DNA from: Runella zeae DSM 19591
GTDB taxonomy: Bacteria > Bacteroidota > Bacteroidia > Cytophagales > Spirosomataceae
NCBI RefSeq assembly: GCF_000423565.1
Contig: NZ_KE384039.1
Location: forward strand, 186,001-250,000
Reading direction: 5' to 3'
DNA length: 64,000 nt
Shown here: positions 33,663 through 42,355 of the stretch, one piece after another
How the letters are laid out: each line of letters begins with the position of its first letter
How positions within the stretch are numbered: the stretch's first letter is position 1
Made by a program: the position numbers and the translations under genes
Notes under the pieces: generated by a model
Databases searched by the model: none
Told to the model about the DNA's origin: nothing
What the model saw: the letters and a program-made list of their open reading frames with translations, nothing else

Positions 33663-33896
33663 AGAGTGTGTTGGGAAATTGCAAAAGGATTAACATCATG
33701 GCTTCTAAGAATGGCGGGCCAATGGCGTAATCTGACTGATGAGTGGCCTAACTGGCGGCGGTCTCACCCCGCATTGTATTGAGCAATGGAAGCAAGATCG
33801 AGGTATTGCTCATGTGCATGCGGCCAATAAAGCTGATGGCTCCAGTGCTTTTTCCCTGATTGATAAAGTCGTTTTTTGATTATGCTAAAACACTCT
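33663..33896 (+). mobile_element. IS5-family-like transposase remnant
   Basis: Two frames give transposase-like peptides: WLLRMAGQWRNLTDEWPNW from 33699 on, and after a frameshift HCIEQWKQDRGIAHVHAANK then SSAFSLIDK up to about 33880. The order GQWR.L...PNW / ..W..D. / ...LID is that of the N-terminal half of IS5-group (DUF4096-type) transposases. The flanks carry imperfect inverted repeats AGAGTGTGTTGGGAAATT (33663-33680) and, at the right end, sequence whose complement reads AGAGTGTTTTAGCATAAT (33896-33879), 13 of 18 identical. The element is far shorter than an intact IS, has stops and a frameshift, and is not mobile on its own. Confidence 0.55.
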
Positions 33897-34101
33897 CTCA
33901 ATAACTAAAAATAAGTTATTAAAATATTTTAATATAAATAATCAATATATCAAGTATACTTATATCAACAACGCCTCAAACTATACACATAAAAAGCTAA
34001 TATACAGCGCTTTAACAAAGAAATGTTTCACGAATGTTCCACGTGAATTATTTAACTATTTCATTCTCAACGCCTTAATTTATGCCTATTTTACTATCAA
34101 C
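33897..34101 (+). promoter_or_regulatory. Upstream region of the small HTH gene with tandem repeat
   Basis: A+T-rich. At 34023-34043 two 11-base direct repeats differ by one base (AATGTTTCACG, AATGTTCCACG). They overlap the inverted repeat TTCACG 34027-34032 / CGTGAA 34042-34047. The layout fits an operator about 55 bases upstream of the ATG at 34102. Confidence 0.5.
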
Positions 34102-34380
34102 ATGGAAGACAAAAAAGTTAGACATCTTAAACAGCTTCAAAGACATCTTGAACTCCTGATTGATAAATCAGGCTTCAATAACTCTTTTCTTGCTCAGGAA
34201 ATTGGTATTCCTACAGCTAACTTTTCGGTGAAAAAACAACGCGCAAGTTGGACAGTAGATGAAATTGAAAAAATACTAACCGTTATCAAAAACCAAAGGT
34301 TAGAAGAATATTTTTTGCTTCAGCTGATGCGTACCGAAAAAAATGAAAAACGCCTTCCTGTTTCTGAACTTACCAAATGA
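34102..34380 (+). CDS. Small HTH-like protein (92 aa)
   Basis: A 92-residue protein. LIDKSGFNNSFLAQEIGIPT followed by ANFSVKKQRASWTVDEIEKI has the spacing of an XRE-like HTH (helix 2 NSFLAQEIG, recognition helix PTANFSVKKQ). The C terminus LEEYFLLQLMRTEKNEKRLP is helical. It resembles short regulators such as antitoxins, but no toxin gene follows; instead a decayed stretch with a similar C-terminal sequence begins right behind it. The last codon overlaps a possible short downstream frame (ATGA). Confidence 0.6.
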   Translation: MEDKKVRHLKQLQRHLELLIDKSGFNNSFLAQEIGIPTANFSVKKQRASWTVDEIEKILTVIKNQRLEEYFLLQLMRTEKNEKRLPVSELTK

Positions 34381-34538
34381 TTGAAGAGATTGTAAATAAG
34401 GGTAGGAGATTGGCGTTAGGTTTAATATATCTATTAATTTGTAAAGTACTTTGTGGAATTGATGTCTCAGGATATAGAATGACTACATCGCAAAAAAATC
34501 GGAAGTCGTTTAAAATAAAAAATAATCCAAGTCATTGA
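34377..34538 (+). CDS. Doubtful 53-residue ORF overlapping the HTH gene
   Basis: An ATG at 34377 overlaps the stop codon of the HTH gene (ATGA) and opens a 53-codon frame with one hydrophobic segment (LALGLIYLLICKVLCGI). The overlap suggests translational coupling, but the second half of the frame covers the decayed HTH sequence in another frame, so it may be fortuitous. Confidence 0.25.
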   Translation: MIEEIVNKGRRLALGLIYLLICKVLCGIDVSGYRMTTSQKNRKSFKIKNNPSH

Positions 34539-34753
34539 AAATAAGGATACCTAAGACTGGCTTTTACTCCAGCAAATGAGAGCTTTTCGAGATGATGAAA
34601 CCGTAACTTTTGAAGAACTCGAAAAAGAATGGATAATAGCGACAAAGCATTTTCTTAAGCAGCTTAAAAGCGTTCCTCCGAAAGTTCAAAATAGTCTATG
34701 AAGTATTAGATGCTAATGATTTTCAAAGCTCTAGAGCGAAGGCCAAAAAATGA
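34492..34753 (+). pseudogene. Decayed paralogue of the small HTH protein
   Basis: Frame from 34492: KKIGSRLK, stop, KIIQVIENKDT, stop, DWLLLQQMRAFRDDETVTFE, ELEKEWIIATKHFLKQLKSV, then a stop at 34701; a shifted frame continues VYEVLDANDFQSSRAKAKK to the stop at 34753. The piece KIIQVIENKDT.DWLLLQQMRAFRDDE aligns by eye with EKILTVIKNQRLEEYFLLQL and MRTEKNEKR of the gene just upstream. The in-frame stops and the frameshift mark a pseudogene. No intact start or HTH half is left. Confidence 0.5.
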
Positions 34754-34870
34754 TTACAGAATAAATTGATGAGCCGTGGCGATGCTTACAAACACTTCCC
34801 ACCAAAATAAAAGCAGTTGAAATGCTAGTTTATTTGTTTTATAATTTACATTATGTTAAATAGAACATTT

Positions 34871-34906
34871 AAAAATAAAGAGCAAGTTACCTTGCCCCTT
34901 ATTTTT
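34871..34906 (-). terminator. Terminator of the TPR gene
   Basis: A 16-bp stem 34871-34886 with 34891-34906, loop of 4. Two positions are A-C mismatches on the plus strand but G-U pairs on the minus strand, which fits its use by the minus-strand gene ending at 34908. Confidence 0.75.
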
Positions 34907-34907
34907 A

Positions 34908-36347
34908 CTATTTTACTTCTTCACAAACAACTTTGTTTGTCTCAAAATCTTTCAGTACTGTTTCCAATTGCTTAAGGATTTCAACTACTTGTTCTTCCTC
35001 CTTAGCGGCCTTTGCTTTTACGAAATAAGGCTCTGATTGCTTGAATTTACCACAAACCTTCCCTTGAAGCGCTTTTCCTTTGGTATTGTAATCTTTCATA
35101 TCCATGCTATCGATTTCTTTTTTCATCTCGACAGCTTCGTTGAAATAAAACACGCCCATGTTGAAAAGTGCATCATAATTGTTTGGATCAGCGGCCAAAG
35201 CTTTGGTATAAGCCTCTTTTTCGGCAGTCCGAGCCAGAGTTAGCTTTTGATTCAATTCAGCGATTTTAGCACTTACATCTCCAAGCTTAGCGGCTTCTTC
35301 CTTTGCTTGGGCCAGTTCCGTTTTTGCTTCTTCCCAAGCAGTTTTATTTTCCTTCAATTTGGTCTCAAGTTCTGCTTTCTGACGCTTTAAATCAGCGTTT
35401 TTAGGTTGCTTTGCAATTAACCCTGAAATACGTTTTACTTCATCATTGAAGACTTTTTCTGTCTCTTCGGCCTCTTTGATTTTTTTCTCAATTGGAGCTA
35501 ATTTTTTACTAGCTTCTGTCAATTTACGAATTTCTGCGGCATGTTGAGTAGCTTCATTTCCATTTATGATACCCAAATTGAGCGCATACTGAGCATTTTT
35601 AGGCTCCAGTTCAATGAGTTCTTTTAGGGCTACTTTAGCTTCCTCCAACCGTTGAGTATCAAGAAGTACATTGACACGCTCTGCTTTGAAAGCATTTTTA
35701 CTTTCAGGCAAAACTTTCATACCTTTATCAAGTACCGCCAACGCCTTATCATTTTGCTTCTCCATACGATAAAGCTGCGCCAAGATCGCAAAGTTACCAG
35801 CATCTTTGCCTCCTTTATCGATGTAGCTTTCCATCATTGTAGCAGCTACGTCGTTTTTGTTGCTCTTCATGGCACTATAAGCTCCATACAGAGGCGCCAG
35901 AGTATCTTTGGGATTTACTTCTTGTGCAATGTTGAAAAACTTAATTGCACCGTCATAGTTGCCAATCTGAAATTTCTCAGCACCTTGTTTCACCAAAGAT
36001 GTCCCTAGATTTGTACCAGCATCGTCGGTTCCGCCAGTCAGGTATTTTTGAGCTTCTTTGGTCACTTTGCCAGGCTTTGCGGCATCTACTTCTACTGCTT
36101 TTTTGAAGGATTCGTATGCTACAAGTGCTGCACTTGAATCCATTTCGGTATAAAGACGCGCGATTTCATCGTATAGCTTACCACGGTCGAGCCAAGTACT
36201 TGATTTAGCCATGGCCTTAGGGTCAGTAATCGCTTTATCGCTTTTTTCTTTGTCCTTTTTTTTCTGCTCTAGCAATAATTTGTCCACTTGCCCAAAGGCA
36301 GTGATTGCAAAAAAACTTAAAGCAGATGTTACAATCAACTTTTTCAT
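34908..36347 (-). CDS. Exported TPR protein with coiled-coil insert
   Basis: A 479-residue protein: signal peptide MKKLIVTSALSFFAITAFGQ, then TPR units (GAEKFQIGNYDGAIKFFNIA, LAQLYRMEKQNDKALAVLDK, VNVLLDTQRLEEAKVALKEL), a charged coiled-coil insert at residues ~285-375 (KIKEAEETEKVFNDEVKRIS, KQKAELETKLKENKTAWEEA-type heptads), a further TPR (AYTKALAADPNNYDALFNMG) and a C-terminal helix with a cysteine (NKVVCEEVK). No enzymatic motif. Predicted periplasmic scaffold. It lies behind gyrA on the same strand (165 bases apart) but has room for its own promoter. Confidence 0.85.
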   Translation of the reverse strand: MKKLIVTSALSFFAITAFGQVDKLLLEQKKKDKEKSDKAITDPKAMAKSSTWLDRGKLYDEIARLYTEMDSSAALVAYESFKKAVEVDAAKPGKVTKEAQKYLTGGTDDAGTNLGTSLVKQGAEKFQIGNYDGAIKFFNIAQEVNPKDTLAPLYGAYSAMKSNKNDVAATMMESYIDKGGKDAGNFAILAQLYRMEKQNDKALAVLDKGMKVLPESKNAFKAERVNVLLDTQRLEEAKVALKELIELEPKNAQYALNLGIINGNEATQHAAEIRKLTEASKKLAPIEKKIKEAEETEKVFNDEVKRISGLIAKQPKNADLKRQKAELETKLKENKTAWEEAKTELAQAKEEAAKLGDVSAKIAELNQKLTLARTAEKEAYTKALAADPNNYDALFNMGVFYFNEAVEMKKEIDSMDMKDYNTKGKALQGKVCGKFKQSEPYFVKAKAAKEEEQVVEILKQLETVLKDFETNKVVCEEVK

Positions 36348-36512
36348 TTTGAGATAAGTTAGTATGATGTTAAAAATTTGTGCAAAAAACGGGAATTTGT
36401 GGGAGATATTATGGAGTTTTAGATTGTTGAGATTGATAAAAATTATGCAAGCTTTTATTTCTAATAAGATACACTCATAATTCTACTTATTTTTTCTCAA
36501 CAATCTATTCCA

Positions 36513-39020
36513 TTAATCTTCGCTTGATGGCTCAGTTTGTGGGACGGCCCCCTCCTCCCCTGCTTCTAGCTCTTCTTTTTCTATACGCGTCACGGAGGAG
36601 ATTTCGTCTCCATCGGTAAGTTTAATGAGACGAACTCCTTGAGTATTGCGACCGGCGATTCTGATTTCTGAGACCGACATTCTGATCGCAATTCCTGATT
36701 TGTTTATAATCATCAAATCGTCACTTTCCACTACTTCTTTGATAGCAACTAGATTTCCTACTTTATCAGTGATGTTCAACGTAGTTACTCCCTTTGCGCC
36801 GCGATTGGTTACACGGTATTCTTCAATAGGCGAACGCTTACCATAACCATTTTCAGAAACTACCAACAATTGCTTATCTAAGCTGCTTACACAAAGCATT
36901 CCAATCGCCTTATTGGTAGTGCCTTCTTCTCCTAAGTCGATTCCTTTTACACCGGCAGCGGTACGTCCCATTGGGCGTACTCGACCTTCGTGAAAACGGA
37001 CTGCTTTTCCTTCTTTTGAGGCAATGATGATTTCGTTGTCGCCATTGGTAAGGGCGACGTCCAAAAGCCGATCACCTTCATTGATCGTGATAGCTGCAAT
37101 TCCATTCGCACGTGGACGTGAATAAGCCTCAAGTAAAGTCTTTTTGATGGTTCCTTCTTCGGTACACATCACAATGTAGTTGTTATTGATATAATCTGCA
37201 TTGCTCAGGGTGCGTACATTGATTACGGCTCTTACCTTATCTCCAGACTCAATATTAATCAAGTTTTGAATAGGTCTACCTTTTGCTACTTTGCTTCCTT
37301 CTGGTATTTCATACACTTTTAACCAAAACAACTTCCCATATTCAGTAAAAATAAGTAGGTAGTTGAGCATAGTAGCTGAGAAAAGATGTTCGGTAAAGTC
37401 ATCATCTTTGGTAGTCACACCTCTTGATCCGACTCCTCCCCTGCCCTGTGTACGGTACTCGCCCAGCGGTGTGCGTTTGATGTATCCTTGATGCGAAATC
37501 GTAATGAGCATTTCTTCATCCGCAATCATATCTTCGTCGGCAAACTCCTCGGCGGCGTATTCAATTTTTGAACGTCGTTCATCGCCATAGCGCGCCCTTA
37601 AATCAACCAATTCATCTTTGATGATTTGGAATTTTCGGGCTTCGTTGGCAAGAATATCCTTCAAATCCTCAATCAGTTTCATGAGGTCTTGATATTCCTG
37701 AACGATTTTATCACGCTCCATGCCCGTCAATCGCTGCAAACGCATATCCAAAATCGCCCGCGCTTGCACTTCACTAAGGCCAAATTGTTCGATGAGGCCA
37801 TTACGAGCTGTTTCGGGGTCTCTTGCACTTCGAATAAGGGAGATTACGGCGTCTAAATTGTCAAGGGCAATCAAAAGCCCTTCCAAGATATGCGCTCTTT
37901 TCTCGGCTTCTTTTAGGTCGTATTGGGTACGGCGTGTGACTACTTCCAACCGATGCTCCACATAGTACTTAATGAGGTCTTTTAAATTCAACAGTGCAGG
38001 ACGCCCTTTTACCAAGGCAACATTGTTGATACTAAACGACGATTGGAGTGGTGTATACTTATAAAGGTGATTTAAGACAATATTGGGGATACTATCTTTC
38101 TTGAGCTCAAATACAATCCTAATCCCCTCACGATCCGACTCATCTCTGATAGCCGATATTCCTTCTAGCTTTTTATCGTTAACCATATCAGCGATGCGCT
38201 TAATCATCTCTGCTTTGTTAACCATGTAAGGAATTTCGGTAATCACTATTTGGTCGCGACCAGTGCGGGTTTGCTCAAACGTAGCCACCGCCCGCATAAT
38301 AACCCGGCCACGTCCCGTTTCGTAAGCGGCTCTCACCCCTTGATACCCATATATAATCCCGCCCGTCGGAAAATCAGGGGCTTTGATATATTGTATGAGT
38401 TCTTGGATGGTGATATCATTATTTTCAAGATAGGCGATGGTCCCGTCGATTACTTCTGTCAGGTTATGAGGTGCCATGTTGGTTGCCATCCCTACTGCAA
38501 TACCCGACGAGCCATTGAGCAATAAATTGGGCAGTTTGGCGGGTAAAACGGTAGGTTCTTCGTCCGAGTCGTCGTAGTTGGGCTGGAAGTTAACCGTGTC
38601 TTTATTAATATCGGTCAACATTTCTTCGGCAATACGTTTTAGGCGAGACTCTGTATAACGCATCGCTGCGGGCGAGTCACCATCCAACGACCCAAAGTTT
38701 CCTTGCCCATCAACCAGCATGTAGCGCATCGACCATGGCTGAGCCAAGCGTACCATGGTATCATAAATAGAGGCATCACCATGAGGGTGGTATTTAGCCA
38801 TGACGTCTCCAACGGTACGGGCTGATTTTTTGTAGGGGCGGTTATGCAAAAAGCCCGATTCGTACATCGTATAAAGCACCCGACGGTGCACAGGCTTTAG
38901 TCCATCACGGGCATCCGGAAGCGCACGCGATATGATAACCGACATTGAATAATCAATATAGGCCGTCCGCATCTCTTCCTCAATGTTAATGGGGATAATG
39001 TTGCTGGTGTTTTCTGACAT
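36513..39020 (-). CDS. gyrA: DNA gyrase subunit A
   Basis: Cuts and rejoins DNA in the A2B2 gyrase complex that introduces negative supercoils. The 835-residue protein has the N-terminal breakage domain ([20 protein letters not shown]), the quinolone region [20 protein letters not shown] and the active tyrosine in [10 protein letters not shown]. The C-terminal six-bladed domain carries a GyrA-box-like QGRGGVG (residues ~533), a variant of QRRGGKG. The residue equivalent to E. coli Ser83 is Ala. The ATG at 39020 is used rather than the TTG two codons upstream. A good promoter lies at 39045-39075. The C-terminal tail is acidic. Confidence 0.97.
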   Translation of the reverse strand: MSENTSNIIPINIEEEMRTAYIDYSMSVIISRALPDARDGLKPVHRRVLYTMYESGFLHNRPYKKSARTVGDVMAKYHPHGDASIYDTMVRLAQPWSMRYMLVDGQGNFGSLDGDSPAAMRYTESRLKRIAEEMLTDINKDTVNFQPNYDDSDEEPTVLPAKLPNLLLNGSSGIAVGMATNMAPHNLTEVIDGTIAYLENNDITIQELIQYIKAPDFPTGGIIYGYQGVRAAYETGRGRVIMRAVATFEQTRTGRDQIVITEIPYMVNKAEMIKRIADMVNDKKLEGISAIRDESDREGIRIVFELKKDSIPNIVLNHLYKYTPLQSSFSINNVALVKGRPALLNLKDLIKYYVEHRLEVVTRRTQYDLKEAEKRAHILEGLLIALDNLDAVISLIRSARDPETARNGLIEQFGLSEVQARAILDMRLQRLTGMERDKIVQEYQDLMKLIEDLKDILANEARKFQIIKDELVDLRARYGDERRSKIEYAAEEFADEDMIADEEMLITISHQGYIKRTPLGEYRTQGRGGVGSRGVTTKDDDFTEHLFSATMLNYLLIFTEYGKLFWLKVYEIPEGSKVAKGRPIQNLINIESGDKVRAVINVRTLSNADYINNNYIVMCTEEGTIKKTLLEAYSRPRANGIAAITINEGDRLLDVALTNGDNEIIIASKEGKAVRFHEGRVRPMGRTAAGVKGIDLGEEGTTNKAIGMLCVSSLDKQLLVVSENGYGKRSPIEEYRVTNRGAKGVTTLNITDKVGNLVAIKEVVESDDLMIINKSGIAIRMSVSEIRIAGRNTQGVRLIKLTDGDEISSVTRIEKEELEAGEEGAVPQTEPSSED

Positions 39021-39044
39021 AAACAAAAATTAAATGCTTTTGTA

Positions 39045-39075
39045 CAAAAATACACCAAATACTTCATAAAGGCAA
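39045..39075 (-). promoter_or_regulatory. Promoter of gyrA
   Basis: On the minus strand TTG (39075-39073) and TATTTTTG (39052-39045) are 20 bases apart, 25 bases upstream of the gyrA start. It lies directly behind the 3' end of the small lipoprotein gene. Confidence 0.75.
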
Positions 39076-39077
39076 AA

Positions 39078-39302
39078 TTAGGCCTTCTTACGCCGCTTTT
39101 CGTTAGCTTGGTTACGTTTTTCGGCGGCAGTTCTCGGTCGTCCAAAAAAATAAGGCTTTGGAAAGGTACCTCGCCCTCGTACAATAGGTCCCCCGTGGCT
39201 ATGTTCGTGACGAACTTTACAACCTTTAATGGGGCATTGGCGATACCAGCATCCTCCCAAGCCCATCCCTAAAAAAATCAATAGAAGTAGCTTTTTTAAC
39301 AT
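39078..39302 (-). CDS. Small basic lipoprotein (74 aa)
   Basis: The protein begins MLKKLLLLIFLGMGLGGCWY: a lipoprotein signal with lipobox GLGGC and Cys at residue 18. The 56 mature residues are strongly basic and contain more Cys and His (CPIKGCKVRHEHSHGGP), ending in RTAAEKRNQANEKRRKKA. A metal-binding role for the Cys/His cluster is conceivable but not shown. I do not recognise a family. It is 57 bases upstream of gyrA, whose promoter begins right behind it. Confidence 0.65.
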   Translation of the reverse strand: MLKKLLLLIFLGMGLGGCWYRQCPIKGCKVRHEHSHGGPIVRGRGTFPKPYFFGRPRTAAEKRNQANEKRRKKA

Positions 39303-39404
39303 GATAATAATGGATAGGAATACACTTTTATTTTTTATAACGGCTACGTCATTTAATTTATTGGTTTGTGAAGACGCTACTTATACAGGAGAGGCTATAA
39401 AAGC

Positions 39405-39435
39405 AAAAAACCTGACAAAGATTGTCAGGTTTTCT
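39405..39435 (-). terminator. Terminator of tRNA-Thr
   Basis: ACCTGACAA pairs with TTGTCAGGT around a 3-base loop, with A and T runs on either side; it begins one base behind the tRNA on the minus strand. Confidence 0.8.
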
Positions 39436-39511
39436 TGGAGCCCCCAGCCGGGATCAAACCAGCGACCTACTGATTACAAGTCAGTTGCTCTATCAGCTGA
39501 GCTATGGAGGC
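39436..39511 (-). tRNA. tRNA-Thr (anticodon TGT)
   Basis: On the minus strand GCCTCCA pairs with TGGGGGC (one G-U) as acceptor stem. The D arm holds AGCTGATAGAGC, the anticodon arm is CTGA-CTTGTAA-TCAG and reads TGT. The discriminator is T and CCA is encoded (39438-39436), unlike the tRNA-Arg at 6485. Confidence 0.95.
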
Positions 39512-39589
39512 GTTCCGTATTTTGGTGATGCAAAGATACGTGTTTAGTTTATATCACGCAAGCTTTCTTGCAAAAAAATTACACCTTTT

Positions 39590-41467
39590 TTAAAGAGCTT
39601 CACGCAAAATTTTCAGTTGATGCTTTAAATCAGCAAGTTGCTTTTGAGCTACTATAATTTTTTTCTCAAATTCTGCACGCACTTTTTCTCCATTTTTTGA
39701 GCGGCCAAAGAATTCGATATTGTTTTGCCATATCGTCAAATCATTTTCGATTTGAGTCATTTTACGACGAATATCTCCTTCTTTACGTTGTAAGCTACGA
39801 ATTGATTCGCCGTCGGTAGCCATTGCTACTTCATTTTCCAAAATTACCTGCTCCTTCTCTTTAGTAGAGAGCTTTCCGATAGCACTTACATAAGAATTGA
39901 CGGCATCGATGTAGCGTTTGTTGATACCTTGCATATCTTTTTTGGGTACAAAACCCACACTCGACCACTCTGACTTAAAGGCATTCAAATCATTGAGATT
40001 GGCTTCGCCTGGTTTAGCACCGGCTTCTATTTTGGCACAAATTGCTTGTTTCTTAGCCAAGTTTTCAACAAACTCTTTCTCAACTTCTGAGTTTTTAGCG
40101 CGTTTGCGATCAAAGTAAGCATCACACGCCTTCTTGAATCTATCAAAGATAGAATCTTTAAATTTCTCTGGTACTTGTCCGATTTGCTTCCATTGCTTCT
40201 GTAGTGCAATTACTTTATCAGTATTGGACGAATTATCTTCGCCCGTTGCCAAGATAGCTTCAACGGCTTCACAAAGCTCGGTTTTCAGTTTGAGATTTTG
40301 CTCTCTCTTAGCTTCCAATTGGCGGAAAAATTCGCCTTTGTTGTGGAAGAATGTTTTAAGGGTAGCCCAGAATTTTTTGCTTAACTCACGTCCTTCTTCA
40401 CGTAGCATTTGTCCTTTGGCACTTACCCACTGCTCTTGAAGTGCTACTACCTCTTTGGTCTTGTCATTCCATTCATTGATACTATTGGAATTGAAAGAAG
40501 TATAAGGCACCAAAGTTTCGTATATCTTCGATTTGACTTCGTAGTTTTGGGCTAGTACTTGTTTTTGCTCTTCGGATTGAGCTCTACGAGCATCATAGAG
40601 AGAGTCAAGCGCAGTTTTCATGCGTTGCCACAACAACTCTTGTTCTGCTTTGGGGCCTGGCCCGATGTGCTTATATTCCTCAAACAAGCTATTAGCTTCT
40701 TCGAGCGCAGCTTTACCTAGTGACTTTTCCTTGAGATTCTCAGCGATAGCTTCTACCTTCTCCACCAGCTCAGCCTTCAATTGAAGGTTTTTCTTGCGAT
40801 CCAGCTCTTTAAGTTCAAAATAGATATTTCTATTGCTATAATATCTATCAATAAGAGCATGATAAGTGGCCCACAAGGTACTATTATGCGGAGAGGCGAT
40901 ATTGCCCGCAGCTTTCCATTCGTCCTGAATTTTCTTAAACTCTTGCCAGCTAGTACCTGGATTTTTGGTATTGACTTCGTCGGCGTCCACTAGTTCTCTC
41001 AAGCGTTGAAGAAGCTGTGTTTTAAGGGCGAAGTTTTTATCTTTAGATTTTTCTAAATCTTGAAAATAATGATTTTTAATGTCCTTGATTTGACGATAGA
41101 GCGTTTCAAAGCGCTGCGTCAAGTCATCGGGCTTGAATTCAAATCCGTCTTCTGAGTCATTCTCTGCAACAAACCGTTGCAATGCTTCCTCCCGTTCAGA
41201 TTTTTTTATTTGGTCAAAAAAGACCTTTGCCTCCTTTAGGACTTCATCTACCCGTTTAAAATCACCAGGCTTGGCATTTTCATTTTTTGCAATTGCCAAT
41301 TGGTTTTCCAACAAGTTTACAAAGCCGTTTTTGTCTAGTTGACTATAGTCAACTGACTGTTCCTCAACCACTTCAAAATCTTCCATGGCATCGACACTCT
41401 GTTGAGTGAGTTGTTCGCTTTCGCTTAGTTCTGCTCCGTCGTTAATCATCGTAAATGTGGTAGTCAT
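39590..41467 (-). CDS. DUF349 repeat protein
   Basis: A 625-residue, mostly helical, highly charged cytoplasmic protein. It contains at least five DUF349 units of about 70 residues with the conserved W-x-x-I/V-G pattern: LQRLRELVDADEVNTKNPGT (SWQEFKKIQDEWKAAGNI), LFEEYKHIGPGPKAEQELLW, VVALQEQWVSAKGQMLREEG, VIALQKQWKQIGQVPEKFKD and LNAFKSEWSSVGFVPKKDMQ. The C terminus is a coiled coil. The role of the family is not established. An ATG at 41467 and one at 41449 are possible; a TATTTTTG on the minus strand at 41487-41480 would put the transcription start only a few bases before the first, which favours the second. Confidence 0.9.
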   Translation of the reverse strand: MTTTFTMINDGAELSESEQLTQQSVDAMEDFEVVEEQSVDYSQLDKNGFVNLLENQLAIAKNENAKPGDFKRVDEVLKEAKVFFDQIKKSEREEALQRFVAENDSEDGFEFKPDDLTQRFETLYRQIKDIKNHYFQDLEKSKDKNFALKTQLLQRLRELVDADEVNTKNPGTSWQEFKKIQDEWKAAGNIASPHNSTLWATYHALIDRYYSNRNIYFELKELDRKKNLQLKAELVEKVEAIAENLKEKSLGKAALEEANSLFEEYKHIGPGPKAEQELLWQRMKTALDSLYDARRAQSEEQKQVLAQNYEVKSKIYETLVPYTSFNSNSINEWNDKTKEVVALQEQWVSAKGQMLREEGRELSKKFWATLKTFFHNKGEFFRQLEAKREQNLKLKTELCEAVEAILATGEDNSSNTDKVIALQKQWKQIGQVPEKFKDSIFDRFKKACDAYFDRKRAKNSEVEKEFVENLAKKQAICAKIEAGAKPGEANLNDLNAFKSEWSSVGFVPKKDMQGINKRYIDAVNSYVSAIGKLSTKEKEQVILENEVAMATDGESIRSLQRKEGDIRRKMTQIENDLTIWQNNIEFFGRSKNGEKVRAEFEKKIIVAQKQLADLKHQLKILREAL

Positions 41468-41549
41468 CGCTTAGATTTGCAAAAATAATAAATATAGCCG
41501 TTTTTCGGTGTTTAAAATAGGTTTTTAGTTTTTCAAAAAAATTATACGA

Positions 41550-42194
41550 ATGCCAACCTCCAAAATTGCAAACCTCCGAAAAGATTATTCATTAAACGGA
41601 TTTTCAGAACAAGATGTTTTAGAAAACCCGATTGACCAATTTAAAAGATGGTTTGACGAAGCCCTAAACGCCCAAGTAATCGAGCCTAACGCTATGCATC
41701 TAAGTACTGTTGATAGTGAAGGGCAACCCCACGGCCGTATTGTTTTACTGAAAGAGGTAGACAATTTTAGTTTTGTTTTTTATACCAATTATAATAGCAA
41801 TAAAAGTGCCGATTTAGAAAAAAATCCCCTTGCCTCACTCACCTTTTGGTGGGCCGAACTAGAAAGACAAGTGCGGATTTTGGGTAAAGTCGAAAAAGTA
41901 AGTGATGCTGAGTCTGACGCTTACTTTGCCATTCGTCCGCGAGGAAGTCAGATAGGAGCTTGGGTATCTGATCAAAGCAAAGTAATAGAAAGCCGAGATG
42001 TACTGAATCAAAAACTTGCTTTTTATGAGGCCAAGTTTGCTAACACTTCTATTCCTAGGCCTCCTCATTGGGGCGGTTATCGTCTGATTCCCAGCGAGAT
42101 AGAATTTTGGCAAGGACGACCCAACCGACTCCATGATCGGATTAGATATCAATTCTACGAGCAAAATTGGCAATTCGAACGTTTATCTCCTTAA
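41550..42194 (+). CDS. pdxH: Pyridoxamine/pyridoxine 5'-phosphate oxidase
   Basis: Oxidises pyridoxine or pyridoxamine 5'-phosphate to pyridoxal 5'-phosphate with FMN; cytoplasmic dimer. The 214-residue protein has the FMN-binding GRIVLLKEVDNFSFVFYTNY and SNKSADLEKNPLASLTFWWA, the catalytic region AIRPRGSQIGAWVSDQSKVI and the C-terminal signature RPPHWGGYRLIPSEIEFWQG with RPNRLHDR. Length is normal. It starts 82 bases upstream of the divergent DUF349 gene start and precedes the NYN protein gene. Confidence 0.97.
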   Translation: MPTSKIANLRKDYSLNGFSEQDVLENPIDQFKRWFDEALNAQVIEPNAMHLSTVDSEGQPHGRIVLLKEVDNFSFVFYTNYNSNKSADLEKNPLASLTFWWAELERQVRILGKVEKVSDAESDAYFAIRPRGSQIGAWVSDQSKVIESRDVLNQKLAFYEAKFANTSIPRPPHWGGYRLIPSEIEFWQGRPNRLHDRIRYQFYEQNWQFERLSP

Positions 42195-42355
42195 ATAAGA
42201 CCAAAGCCTTCTAAGGCTATTTCTCAAACAATCCGTCTTCAATCACTGTTAAAGTTTTTGAAGCAGACTACTTGTATTCTTGTTTTAATCAGTATATTAT
42301 TACCAAATTACCCGCAATCATACCCTACTTTCAACTTATATATTTACTTAAAATT

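Noticed and set aside
34102-34538. Toxin-antitoxin pair (HTH gene with the overlapping 53-codon frame)
   Set aside because: The second frame overlaps decayed HTH-like sequence and shows no toxin motif; kept only as a doubtful ORF.
33002-34753. Integrated plasmid or prophage
   Set aside because: No replication, integrase, capsid or conjugation gene and no attachment-site duplication could be seen; the island is too short.
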